Shown piece after piece: positions 18,910 through 28,805 of a stretch of 64,000 bases of DNA. The notes below the pieces were generated by a model. The model searched no databases, had not been told where the DNA came from, and saw only the letters and a program-made list of their open reading frames with translations. The position numbers and the translations under genes were made by a program. The DNA comes from Erwinia_E haradaeae_F (GTDB lineage: Bacteria > Pseudomonadota > Gammaproteobacteria > Enterobacterales > Enterobacteriaceae): the NCBI RefSeq assembly GCF_900698855.1, contig NZ_LR217698.1:620001-684000 (forward strand), written 5' to 3'. The first letter of the stretch is position 1. Each line of letters begins with the position of its first letter.

Positions 18910-21624
18910 ATGTTAATGAAATTATTAACCAAATTTTTTGGTAGTAGTAATGACCGAGCTCTTCGTCGAATGCAAAAAACAGTGGATTTAATTAATCACT
19001 TAGAATTAACTTTTATAAAATTCACTGACAAAGAATTACAAAAACAAACAGCTGTATTTCGTTTACGATTAAAACATGGCGAAAAATTAGAAAATCTAAT
19101 TCCGGAAGCTTTTGCTACTATTCGAGAAGCTAGTAAACGCATTTTAAATATGCGTCACTTTGATGTACAAATCTTGGGAGGTATAGTACTGCACAATCGT
19201 TGTATTGCGGAGATGCGTACTGGTGAAGGAAAAACATTAACAGCCACACTACCTGCCTATCTTAATGCTTTATCAGAACAAGGAGTGCATATCGTAACAG
19301 TTAACGACTATTTAGCTCGAAGAGATGCAGAACAAAATCGACCATTATTTGAATTTCTTGGTTTAAAGATTGGGATTAATTTACCTGGCATGCCTTCTAG
19401 AGATAAACGTAAAGCCTATAATGCTGATATTACCTATGGTACTAATAATGAATATGGATTTGATTATCTTAGGGATAACATGGTCTTTAGCGCGGTTGAC
19501 CGAGTGCAACGCTCATTACATTATGCAATCGTTGATGAAGTTGATTCTATTCTGATTGATGAGGCACGTACTCCTCTAATCATTTCTGGTCCAACTGAAG
19601 ACCACTCTGAACTTTATATTAAAATTAATAAAATCATTCCTAAGTTAATTCGACAAGAAAAAGAAGATTCCGATAGATTTCAAGGAAAAGGACATTTCTC
19701 AGTAGATGAAAAAACTCGACAAGTATATCTAACTGAAAGAGGTCTTATTTCTGTAGAAGATCTAATGGTGCAAGAAGATATTTTAGAAAAAGGAGAGTCA
19801 CTGTACTCAAAAAATAATATTATTATTATGCATCATGTCACTGCTGCACTACGTGCTCACGCTTTATTTACCCGTGATGTTGATTATATTGTCAAGCATG
19901 GTGAGATCGTTATTGTCGATGAACATACCGGACGGACTATGCAAGGGCGTCGCTGGTCTGACGGTTTACACCAAGCTATTGAAGCCAAAGAAGGTGTATC
20001 TATTCAGAATGAAAACCAAACTTTAGCTTCTATAACTTTTCAGAACTACTTTCGTCTATATAAAAAATTATCTGGCATGACAGGAACTGCAGATACTGAA
20101 GCCTTTGAATTTCGATCTATTTATAATTTAGACACGATTGTCATACCGACTAATCGACCCATGATAAGAAAGGACTTACCTGACTTAGTTTATATAACTG
20201 AAGCAGAAAAAATTAATGCAATTATTGAAGATATTCGTCAACGAACCTTAAATGGACAACCTGTACTAGTTGGTACAATTTCTATTGAAAAATCTGAAGA
20301 AATATCTCTTGCACTCACCAAAGCCGGAATTCAACACACGGTACTTAATGCGAAATTTCACGCACGTGAAGCGGAAATCATTTCACAAGCCGGTCAACCT
20401 GGTTCAGTTACTATCTCTACTAATATGGCAGGTCGTGGTACAGATATAGTTCTTGGAGGAAAATGGAATAAACAAATATCTGAATTATCAGAAGTAACTG
20501 AGAGACAAATTACCGAAAGCAAATCTGCGTGGCAAAATCGACACAACACTGTATTAGAATCAGGTGGACTACATATTATTGGAACAGAGCGTCATGAATC
20601 ACGGCGCATTGACAATCAACTTAGAGGCCGTTCTGGTCGACAAGGAGATCAAGGATCTTCTCGTTTCTATCTATCAATGGAAGACTCATTAATGCGAATT
20701 TTCGCTTCAGAAAATGTAACTAAAATGATGCGAAAACTAGGAATGAGTACTGGAGAATCAATTCAGCACCCTTGGGTGACTAAGGCAATTGCCAATGCGC
20801 AACGAAAAGTTGAAAGTCGTAACTTTGATATACGAAAACAACTTCTAGAATATGATGATGTAGCTAATGATCAAAGACGTGTAATTTATTTACAACGCAA
20901 TAAACTCTTAGATACATCTGATATTTCCGATATTATTTCTAGGATGCAAGAAGATATCTATACTAATATTTTATATCAATATATTCCACCACAATCTGCA
21001 GAAGATATATGGGATTCTTCTGGTTTAGAAGAAAGACTGAAACATGACTTTAACTTAACTATTTCTATAACGGAGTGGTTAGGGAAAGACAATAATTTTA
21101 ATATCGAGATTTTAAGAAAAAAAATAATTACACAAGCTAAAAAACAGTATTCTTACATAGAAGAATACCTAAGTCCAAAAATATTGCGAAACTACGAAAA
21201 AACTCTAATGTTAACAACTTTGGATTCATTGTGGAAAGAACATCTTTCTGCAATCGAATATTTAAGACAAGGAATACATCTTCGTGGCTATGCCCAGAAA
21301 GATCCCAAACAAGAATACAAACGAGAATCCTTTACTATGTTTTCTTCCATGCTAGAATCACTAAAATATGAAGTAGTAAGCAATCTTAGCAAAATCAATC
21401 ACAGTCCTGTTCTAAAAGAATTAAAAAATAAGGAAGAAGAATCTAACAATAAAGAGCGTTCTTGTCATAACAAAGAGCAAAATAAAAAAGAAATATTTAA
21501 TCCTATTACTCAAAACGAAAAATCTCAATCTATGATGTCAATTAATTATCAAATAAGACGAAATCACTCCTGCCCTTGTGGGTCAGGAAAGAAGTATAAA
21601 CAATGTCATGGTCATCTTATATAA
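18910..21624 (+). CDS. secA: preprotein translocase ATPase SecA
   Basis: SecA is the motor that drives preproteins through SecYEG. The start is put at the ATG at 18910, giving MLMKLLTKFFGSSNDR like E. coli MLIKLLTKVFGSRNDR and a product of 904 residues (E. coli 901). An in-frame ATG at 18868 would add 14 residues with no counterpart. Walker A (MRTGEGKT, about 102-109), the DEVDSILIDEARTPL Walker B region, GTADTEAFEF, NMAGRGTDIVLGG and RGRSGRQGD motifs are intact. The C-terminal linker is Lys/Asn-rich, and the zinc-binding end CPCGSGKKYKQCHG is kept. SecM-based regulation is presumably lost. Confidence 0.97.
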   Translation: MLMKLLTKFFGSSNDRALRRMQKTVDLINHLELTFIKFTDKELQKQTAVFRLRLKHGEKLENLIPEAFATIREASKRILNMRHFDVQILGGIVLHNRCIAEMRTGEGKTLTATLPAYLNALSEQGVHIVTVNDYLARRDAEQNRPLFEFLGLKIGINLPGMPSRDKRKAYNADITYGTNNEYGFDYLRDNMVFSAVDRVQRSLHYAIVDEVDSILIDEARTPLIISGPTEDHSELYIKINKIIPKLIRQEKEDSDRFQGKGHFSVDEKTRQVYLTERGLISVEDLMVQEDILEKGESLYSKNNIIIMHHVTAALRAHALFTRDVDYIVKHGEIVIVDEHTGRTMQGRRWSDGLHQAIEAKEGVSIQNENQTLASITFQNYFRLYKKLSGMTGTADTEAFEFRSIYNLDTIVIPTNRPMIRKDLPDLVYITEAEKINAIIEDIRQRTLNGQPVLVGTISIEKSEEISLALTKAGIQHTVLNAKFHAREAEIISQAGQPGSVTISTNMAGRGTDIVLGGKWNKQISELSEVTERQITESKSAWQNRHNTVLESGGLHIIGTERHESRRIDNQLRGRSGRQGDQGSSRFYLSMEDSLMRIFASENVTKMMRKLGMSTGESIQHPWVTKAIANAQRKVESRNFDIRKQLLEYDDVANDQRRVIYLQRNKLLDTSDISDIISRMQEDIYTNILYQYIPPQSAEDIWDSSGLEERLKHDFNLTISITEWLGKDNNFNIEILRKKIITQAKKQYSYIEEYLSPKILRNYEKTLMLTTLDSLWKEHLSAIEYLRQGIHLRGYAQKDPKQEYKRESFTMFSSMLESLKYEVVSNLSKINHSPVLKELKNKEEESNNKERSCHNKEQNKKEIFNPITQNEKSQSMMSINYQIRRNHSCPCGSGKKYKQCHGHLI

Positions 21625-23030
21625 AATGCTTAATTTTCAACTAGTATTTAAAAGAATTACCAGTCCTATTAGGAATAGACTCACAAAATGACATCAAAAA
21701 TATAATCTTATTATGTTTACGCGTACACTATACCAATTATAGTAAAGAAATAAATATTTATATTAAATATTGTGAACGTCATCTAATTTTACTAAGGATT
21801 AAAAATACAAAAAATAAAGCACATCTCTAAAGAGATACCATCTAGAATACCTTAGAAAGAAAATACACTGTCTACTGAGTAAAAATACTATATTCTATTT
21901 AGTAGACATGAATCTACTAATTAATAATTCTAATTTTTTAAGTCCTTTAGACACGAGGATAAAAAGGTGAAAATCTACATACCATCTATGTCGTATTATG
22001 ATATTGTAATAATAAGGTAGATGTACTTTGATCATCAAAATAAAGCCTATGAGAATATCTTTAATATAAGAAGATGTAATTAATTTATTGTTACCCTCAT
22101 ATATACATTAAAGATGTCCTATTGTTCTTTTGATTTTCCTCTTGTTTGTATCATTATATATATACCTTTATAAAAATAGTGATGAGTTATCATAATCTTA
22201 AATTCATTGAGTAATCTTTTTCTTTAGAAGAGATAAATTTTTATTTATTGTTTCTTTAAAAAAAAGAATATTTTTATCTAACCATCTATTAAAAAATAAA
22301 TACAAAGTGAAAAGTTTACCACTAAATGGTGTATGAACTAGAATGTAGTTAACATAGATCTTCTTAATGTCTCCAATAATCTAAAATTTTATACATAAAT
22401 AGATTACCAGGCATTTTGGGTTATCAAAATCAATGAATAGATTTTTTAACAACAATTCTATATTTTTTAAAAAAATAATTTTTCCTATAAACTCATAGGA
22501 AACATAGACCTATTGCAATAAAACGTCTTTACAAAAAGAAAAGTCACACTAAAGAAGAAAATCTATAACTTCTATTAACTAATCGATTGCGTCGATAAAC
22601 AAGTTTTATTACCCATTTGTTATAAATATCTCTTTAATAAATTATCCAAAAAAAATAAATACATACAATATGTTTGTCTAAAACAACTAATGTCTTAATC
22701 TAAGATTTTTATTAAATCATAGAAAAAGTTAATGATTAATATTACGCCTACAGTCAAAGATAATCATCTTTTTTACATTGAATTAGTATACCAATAATTC
22801 ATATTATTAGAAGGCTCTTGTACTGCACAAAACTATCACAAGATATAGATTTAAAATCTAAATGATGATCTTAGAAAATAACTTATATAATTTTCTTATC
22901 TACTGTCATTCTTATTTTAACTTGAGTTGATAAACAATTATCAGATCTAAACTTTAATATAATATATATCTCAAGTAAAATATAAAGAGCTAGATAAAAC
23001 GACTTGTGTAAAAAATAATTTATAGATCGT
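21625..23030. other. gene-free region after secA
   Basis: No coding frame is supported over 1.4 kb. E. coli has mutT after secA; no Nudix-box peptide was recognised here. A weak bulged hairpin (AGTCCTATT / AATAGACT, 21662-21681) 37 nt after the secA stop may be its terminator. Confidence 0.5.
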
Positions 23031-24059
23031 TTATTCCTGTCTCATTTGTAAATCTACCAATGTTTTACTTGGTTCTCCAGAAATCTCTCGCACTAATCTA
23101 GGAACCATGTAACCCGAGACCATCGAAAGTAATTCACGAACAATAGAGCGAGCCCGCTGATCACTAACATAAAAATGCGCTGTCCCATATACCTTATCTA
23201 ACACATGAAGATAGTAAGGTAGAATTCCGATATCAAATAAGGCATTACTCAATTCAGCAAGTGCAATTGGAGTATCGTTGATCTCTCGTAATAATACGCT
23301 TTGATTTAATAAAATTACTCCAGCAGATTTCAACATATTCATGCTATATTGTAGCTCATCATTAATTTCTTTCATGTGGTTAATATGAGTAACCATTAGT
23401 ATCTGCAATCGTGAATATTCTAAACGCTTACATAATACTTGAGTAATACGCTTTGGGATTACAACTGGAAGACGACTATGGATGCGCAACCTCTTAAGAT
23501 GCGAGATGCCCTCAAGTTGTGAGATAATCCAATCTAACTCACTATCTAATGTCATTAATGGATCACCGCCAGATATAATTACTTCATCTAGATCTAGGTT
23601 TTTTTGGATATATAATATAGCTTTTTTCCAGTTACGTTTATTTCCCTGATTTAATTGATAAGGAAAATAACGCCTAAAACAATAACGACAATGTACTGCG
23701 CAATTTCCTTTGACCAGAAATAAAATGCGATTATGATATTTGTGTAATAATCCTGGTACTACACTTTTTTGCTCATTTAATGGATTCAAATGATAACCTG
23801 GTGTATCAATGCACTCCTGCTTAGAGGTAATCACCTGCAAAAGAAGCGGATCTTTTAGATCACCTTTACACATACGCTCAGCAAATGAACGAGGAACACG
23901 TAAGGGAAAATAACCGATTCCAGAATTATTTCTGGTTATATAAGGGTGATTTTTTAATGCTAAAAATTGTAATAATTCGTTATAATCAGTGATTGAATCA
24001 ACCAATTGATCTAACCATTCTTCATGAACGAAAGGTTGATAGGTTGAAAATTTTTTCAT
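23031..24059 (-). CDS. epmB: EF-P beta-lysylation protein EpmB
   Basis: EpmB (YjeK) is a radical SAM, PLP-dependent lysine 2,3-aminomutase that makes (R)-beta-lysine for attachment to EF-P. The product has 342 residues, the same as E. coli. The iron-sulfur motif is CAVHCRYCFRR with Cys120, Cys124 and Cys127; SGGDPL, RIHSRLPVVIP and the C-terminal GEPSKT segment also match. It is divergent from efp, its target, with only 39 bp between the start codons, so both promoters overlap. The ligase EpmA, which attaches the product, is not in this window. Confidence 0.95.
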   Translation of the reverse strand: MKKFSTYQPFVHEEWLDQLVDSITDYNELLQFLALKNHPYITRNNSGIGYFPLRVPRSFAERMCKGDLKDPLLLQVITSKQECIDTPGYHLNPLNEQKSVVPGLLHKYHNRILFLVKGNCAVHCRYCFRRYFPYQLNQGNKRNWKKAILYIQKNLDLDEVIISGGDPLMTLDSELDWIISQLEGISHLKRLRIHSRLPVVIPKRITQVLCKRLEYSRLQILMVTHINHMKEINDELQYSMNMLKSAGVILLNQSVLLREINDTPIALAELSNALFDIGILPYYLHVLDKVYGTAHFYVSDQRARSIVRELLSMVSGYMVPRLVREISGEPSKTLVDLQMRQE

Positions 24060-24098
24060 ATTGGTAGAAATCCATATTATAGATTACAGAAGGTTTTT

Positions 24099-24665
24099 AT
24101 GGTCACTTATTGCAACAATGATTTTCGTCCTGGTCTGAAAATAATATTTGAAGGCGAACCATGTACTATTGAATCTAGCCAATTTGTAAAACCTGGTAAA
24201 GGACAAGCTTTTGTTCGTGTTAAGATGCGACGACTTATCTCCGGTTCTCGGATAGAAAAGACATTAAAAGCCACAGAATCAGTAGAAAGCGCTAATATTA
24301 TTGAAACTAATTTAACTTATTTATATACTGATCAATCTTTCTTTTATTTTCTTCATCCTAAAAACTTTGAACAATATTGCATTTCAGAAACAATCGTAGG
24401 AGATAAATATAAATGGTTACTTAAAAATACTGAATGTATTGTGACTCTATGGAATAATATACCGATCCATCTAGTCCCACCAAATTTTGTGGAAATAGAA
24501 ATTATAGATACTCATCCTGGATTAAAGGGGGATACTTCTAGCACCGGAAGCAAAACAGCAACGCTCTCTACAGGAGCGAGCATAAAAGTGCCTTTATTTA
24601 TACAAATAGGTGAAATTATTAAAGTAGATACCCGTTCTAATTCCTATATTTCAAGAGTCAAATAA
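24099..24665 (+). CDS. efp: elongation factor P
   Basis: EF-P relieves ribosomes stalled on polyproline by stimulating peptide-bond formation from the E site. The product has 188 residues as in E. coli, in three beta-barrel domains. The modified lysine is kept in FVKPGKGQAF (Lys34), and the C-terminal OB domain ends in VDTRSNSYISRVK. The ATG follows AGAAGG. Retention of efp together with epmB suggests that the modified form is still used. Confidence 0.97.
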   Translation: MVTYCNNDFRPGLKIIFEGEPCTIESSQFVKPGKGQAFVRVKMRRLISGSRIEKTLKATESVESANIIETNLTYLYTDQSFFYFLHPKNFEQYCISETIVGDKYKWLLKNTECIVTLWNNIPIHLVPPNFVEIEIIDTHPGLKGDTSSTGSKTATLSTGASIKVPLFIQIGEIIKVDTRSNSYISRVK

Positions 24666-24679
24666 TCTGTATTATTAAA

Positions 24680-24697
24680 GATACATCTATATGTATC
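24680..24697 (+). terminator. probable efp terminator
   Basis: GATACAT (24680-24686) and ATGTATC (24691-24697) make a perfect 7-bp stem with a CTAT loop, 14 nt after the efp stop, followed by a T-rich tract. Confidence 0.5.
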
Positions 24698-25793
24698 ACT
24701 AGTTTATTTTACACATATACTTTTCTATGGAAAAGGGAAAATTTTACCTCAATCCACGCAGTATTCTATTACAGTTTAATTATCTATTAAAATTTTTCTA
24801 TTCATAAATATTCAAGTAATAACTGGAATACTTTAATTACTATTCAATACACATTTAATTTTCTATAATTCAATAAAATCAAGAATAAAAAAACATTATA
24901 TCGTCCTCTATTACTAAAATCATGTTCTCCAACATAATTTATTTATGTAAAATACTACTCTTAATATTATACAATTAATATCTCTATAATTTACTTAATG
25001 ATGTAAGAGTAAGAAAAACCATTACAATTAATTATACCATGAATGCGCACACCTGATAATACAATATATAACCTATAAAAATTTAATAATTAGAAAATTA
25101 ATAAACCACTCTTATATATTCAAAAATATATATTTATTATATATATTTTATATTTAGAGAAACCAATTATGATGAAATCATAATTAATAAAAACTAAAAA
25201 ACAGTTCATTGACTAAAACTTATTAAAATCATAAGCTGTATTGATTGATTTATTAATATTAATTCTGTGTAATATCTTAGATATTAAGCTAAAATTAGTC
25301 ATTTATTTTTACTTGTTTAAAAAATAAAGATTTTTCAAACCAATAAAAATAGATCACTATGTTATATAAATAACTATAAAATTTTTAAATTAATCTGATT
25401 AATGATAAATATCTATCATCTAGACCTTTCAACCTATACACTCAAATATTATACATGTTCTCAATTAATCATATAACTTTGACTATCTACAGACTACAAC
25501 ATATTATATAATTATTATTATAATGTTTTTATTTGTTTACAGGCCTGCATTCATAACATTCAAATCCACCTACCAAATAATTTATTATAAAATAATAAAA
25601 TCAAAATTAATTATTAGGATAACTATTCTTACTAAATAAGAACACTACTTCTATAAAGATGCATATATACTAGATATATAAAAAATATATTGAGGCCTGA
25701 GAAAAAACTAGAAATACCCCCATTTAGATATTATCTATAGGCCAACCTCGCTAAAACACTTAACCGAGATAGCAAATTAATCCAGAGAGGCTC
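24698..25793. other. gap in the position of the other rsx genes
   Basis: In enterobacteria rsxA, B, C, D and G lie directly upstream of rsxE. Only about 1.1 kb of very AT-rich sequence without frames is found here, far too little for all five, and no ferredoxin-type cysteine cluster or other remnant was recognised. A small less AT-rich patch lies at about 25690-25793, just before rsxE. Confidence 0.5.
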
Positions 25794-26492
25794 ATGAACA
25801 CAGTAACTCAACTAGTTATAAACGGATTATGGAAAAAAAATTCAGCGTGTGTTCAACTCCTTGGTCTTTGTCCATTACTAGCAGTAACGTCTACAGCTAC
25901 CAACGCCCTTGGTCTTGGTTTAACAACTACTCTTGTATTAACTTGTACTAATAGCCTTATCTCTCTATTCCGCCGATGGATTACTACTGAAATTCGCATT
26001 CCTGTTTATGTAATAATTATTGCGGCAGTAGTTAGCTGTATAGAGATGCTAATCCAGGCGTATAGTTATAATCTATATCAATCATTAGGCATTTTTATTC
26101 CTCTAATTGTAACCAACTGCATAGTAGTTGGTCGCGCTGAAGCCATAGCCTCAAAGAAAAATGTAATCTTTTCAGCAATAGACGGTATCTCTATTGGCTT
26201 AGGAGCCACAATCGTTATGGTAGTCTTAGGATCTATACGTGAAATCATCAGTAATGGAACTGTATTTGATAATGCAGATCAACTTCTTGGATCATGGGCT
26301 AAAATAATTCGCATCCAAGTAATTAATTTTGATTGGCCTATGCTGCTCGCCATGCTTCCGCCAGGAGCCTTTATCGGTCTAGGAATGCTGTTAGCGGCAA
26401 AACATATCATTGATCAACAGATCAAAACAATTTCTTATAAAAAGAAAATGATCAAAAACTATACTTCTAACCTTAAACGAGAAAAACTTTGA
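25794..26492 (+). CDS. rsxE: RsxE, membrane subunit of the Rsx/Rnf electron-transfer complex
   Basis: RsxE is an integral membrane subunit of the six-part Rsx (Rnf-like) complex that moves electrons between NADH and ferredoxin-type acceptors and, in E. coli, keeps SoxR reduced. The product has 232 residues (E. coli 231), with about six membrane helices and the conserved LLGLCPLLAVTSTATNALGLG, FIPLIVTNCIVVGRAEA and LPPGAFIGLG segments. It is preceded by GAGAGG. The other five subunits are not upstream. It overlaps nth by 4 nt, so it may persist as the leader of nth rather than for its own function. Confidence 0.93.
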   Translation: MNTVTQLVINGLWKKNSACVQLLGLCPLLAVTSTATNALGLGLTTTLVLTCTNSLISLFRRWITTEIRIPVYVIIIAAVVSCIEMLIQAYSYNLYQSLGIFIPLIVTNCIVVGRAEAIASKKNVIFSAIDGISIGLGATIVMVVLGSIREIISNGTVFDNADQLLGSWAKIIRIQVINFDWPMLLAMLPPGAFIGLGMLLAAKHIIDQQIKTISYKKKMIKNYTSNLKREKL

Positions 26493-27133
26493 ATCAAGAA
26501 AAACGTCATAAAATTATGACCAGACTGAGGGAAAGCACTTCCCATTCTGATATAACCTTAGATTCTCTCTCACCATTTGAATATCTCATTTTCATCATTC
26601 TATCAGCTCAAGCTAATGACATTAGTGTACAAAAAGCTACAGATAGACTGTATATAGTGGCCAACACTCCCACTGATATTCTTAACCTAGGCTTGGAGCC
26701 TTTAAAAGAATATATTCGAACCATTGGTTTATTTCATATTAAAGCTAAAAATATTATTAATACCTGCCGTATTTTACTTGAAAAACATCATGGAAACATT
26801 CCAGACAAAAGAAAAGATTTAGAGAACCTACCTGGTGTAGGAAGAAAAACTGCTAACTTAGTTCTTAATACCGTTTTCGGCCAGCCTACTATTGCTGTAG
26901 ATAGACATGTATTCCGTGTTTGTAATCGCACCAGATTTGCTATAGGAAAAAATGTAAAAATAGTAGAAAAACTACTACTTCGCTATGTTTCTCAATCATT
27001 GAAACTACATTGTCATCATTATTTAGTTCTGCATGGACGCTATACCTGCATGGCACGTCAACCCAAATGCAATTCTTGTATTATAGTTGATTTATGTGAA
27101 TATAATAATAAAAATAATATTTATTACCACTAA
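26489..27133 (+). CDS. nth: endonuclease III (Nth)
   Basis: Nth is a DNA glycosylase/AP lyase that removes oxidised pyrimidines in base-excision repair. The product has 214 residues (E. coli 211). The helix-hairpin-helix with catalytic lysine is LPGVGRKTANLVLN, the catalytic aspartate is in TIAVDRHVFRVCNRT (E. coli VDTH), and the 4Fe-4S cysteines follow the spacing C-X6-C-X2-C-X5-C near the C-terminus. The start is a TTG that overlaps the rsxE stop as TTGA; this aligns the N-terminus (MNQEKRHKIMTRLRE) with E. coli MNKAKRLEILTRLRE. Repair genes are often lost in such genomes, so its retention is notable. Confidence 0.95.
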   Translation: MNQEKRHKIMTRLRESTSHSDITLDSLSPFEYLIFIILSAQANDISVQKATDRLYIVANTPTDILNLGLEPLKEYIRTIGLFHIKAKNIINTCRILLEKHHGNIPDKRKDLENLPGVGRKTANLVLNTVFGQPTIAVDRHVFRVCNRTRFAIGKNVKIVEKLLLRYVSQSLKLHCHHYLVLHGRYTCMARQPKCNSCIIVDLCEYNNKNNIYYH

Positions 27134-27795
27134 TTAGAAATATAAAAAATGTTTACTAACTCTTTACTATTAAATAATAATAATGATAAATTTTAAAAAA
27201 AATCAAAATTATATAACCATGATGATATCATAATTACATAAATATAAAAATTAAATAAAATAGCCATTTATAGATAAATAATTCAGATTTATAAAAGTGA
27301 TTGTATTGAAAATGCAATAGACTCTTGTCATTTTTCTTTTCTTAAAATCATCGTTAATAAAGTCAATCTAGTCAAAAAATCTGATTACATTCCAATTAAT
27401 GAATTGTTAAACAATAAAATTAATCTTCTAGCTTAAATAAGATCTTATCCATACAAAGATAGAATCAATATTCTAAACGTATCTAGAGAAAGGGTTTAAT
27501 AATTCAGAAAGAAAATATAATGAAATTTTCTCCCCTTTTGGACTCTTAAAAAAATAACAAAAACTCTTACCCACTCTTCAATAAAAATTGATGTTGCTTG
27601 TCATACGGTAACTATACAATTAGTTTGTCATAAAAATTTATCTTTTGAACTGTATCTTCTTTAAAATAAAACCTGATCCCTATAATTTAGCATCGTATAA
27701 TCAATGCATGACATCTAATTCCATATATAAATCTATCTAATTTTCTAATAGATCAAACACTTTAATTACCACTTTTATTCATAATAAATCGATAA
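27134..27795. other. gene-free region between nth and tpiA
   Basis: The stretch lies between two converging genes, nth (+) and tpiA (-), and has no supported frame. No clear terminator hairpin was seen next to either stop codon. Confidence 0.5.
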
Positions 27796-28572
27796 TTAAG
27801 ATTTCTTTTCCATTGCAATTGTTATAATTTCTAAGAAAACTTTAGCCTGAAGAGACGCCCCACCCACTAACACTCCATCAATATCAGGTTGAGAAAATAA
27901 TTCTTCCGCATTTTCATTAGTTACTGATCCACCATACTGTATAATTATCTGATTAGCGATTTCCTTATCTTTCTTCATAATATAATCACGAATAAATTTA
28001 TGCAATATCTGAACCTGCGTAGGTACTTCAGATTTTCCTGTTCCTATAGACCACACAGGCTCGTACGCAATCACTGTGTTATAAAAAGCGTCTACCCCCT
28101 GTGAACAGAGAATCGCATCAATTTGGCGAATACAAATCTCTTTGGTGCGACCTTCTGCTTTTTCTTTCGCTGTTTCGCCAATACATAATATCGGAATTAA
28201 ACCTATTTTTTTTAAAATAGAAAACTTCTGTGCAATGATCTCATCAGTTTCTTTATGCCATACACGACGCTCAGAGTGACCAATAATTACATACCGTATG
28301 CCAACATCTTTCAGCATATTTGCTGAAATATCACCAGTAAAAGCACCCGAAAGATGTACATCAACATTCTGTGCAGCTAATACGATTGGACTATTATTTA
28401 AGGCTTCTCGGGCTCGCTCAAGATAGATGACTGGAGGAGCAATACCTACTACACAACCTGTGATATCATTCATTTTTTGACATAAATTAAAAATTAACTT
28501 ATTAACAATATCTTTATTCCCATTAAGCTTCCAATTTCCCATAATAAATGGACGTCGCACCTTTATCTCCAT
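27796..28572 (-). CDS. tpiA: triose-phosphate isomerase
   Basis: TpiA interconverts dihydroxyacetone phosphate and glyceraldehyde 3-phosphate in glycolysis. The product has 258 residues (E. coli 255), a single TIM barrel. The active-site lysine lies in MGNWKLNG, the histidine in IIGHSERR, the glutamate in IAYEPVWSIGTG, and the phosphate-binding loop is GGSVTNEN with VGGASL. The N-terminus is four residues longer than in E. coli and no better start exists. It is divergent from prfB across 233 bp, which should hold both promoters. Confidence 0.96.
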   Translation of the reverse strand: MEIKVRRPFIMGNWKLNGNKDIVNKLIFNLCQKMNDITGCVVGIAPPVIYLERAREALNNSPIVLAAQNVDVHLSGAFTGDISANMLKDVGIRYVIIGHSERRVWHKETDEIIAQKFSILKKIGLIPILCIGETAKEKAEGRTKEICIRQIDAILCSQGVDAFYNTVIAYEPVWSIGTGKSEVPTQVQILHKFIRDYIMKKDKEIANQIIIQYGGSVTNENAEELFSQPDIDGVLVGGASLQAKVFLEIITIAMEKKS

Positions 28573-28805
28573 AATTAAAAATTCTAAACCATAATTTAAC
28601 TAAATATCTATTTAATTCAATCTTTTACAAAATTACTTAAATAATTGCTTAGTAATTACATAGCTCGTTCAGTAGAAATCAAAGTATTCTATAGTATCAT
28701 ATATGTAATATATATTCATACTCATTTCAGTTTGACTAAAAATAGTAGCATTTGATTTATTTCATTATCTCTACATCCTCTCATTATCTTATAAGACCGA
28801 AAATT

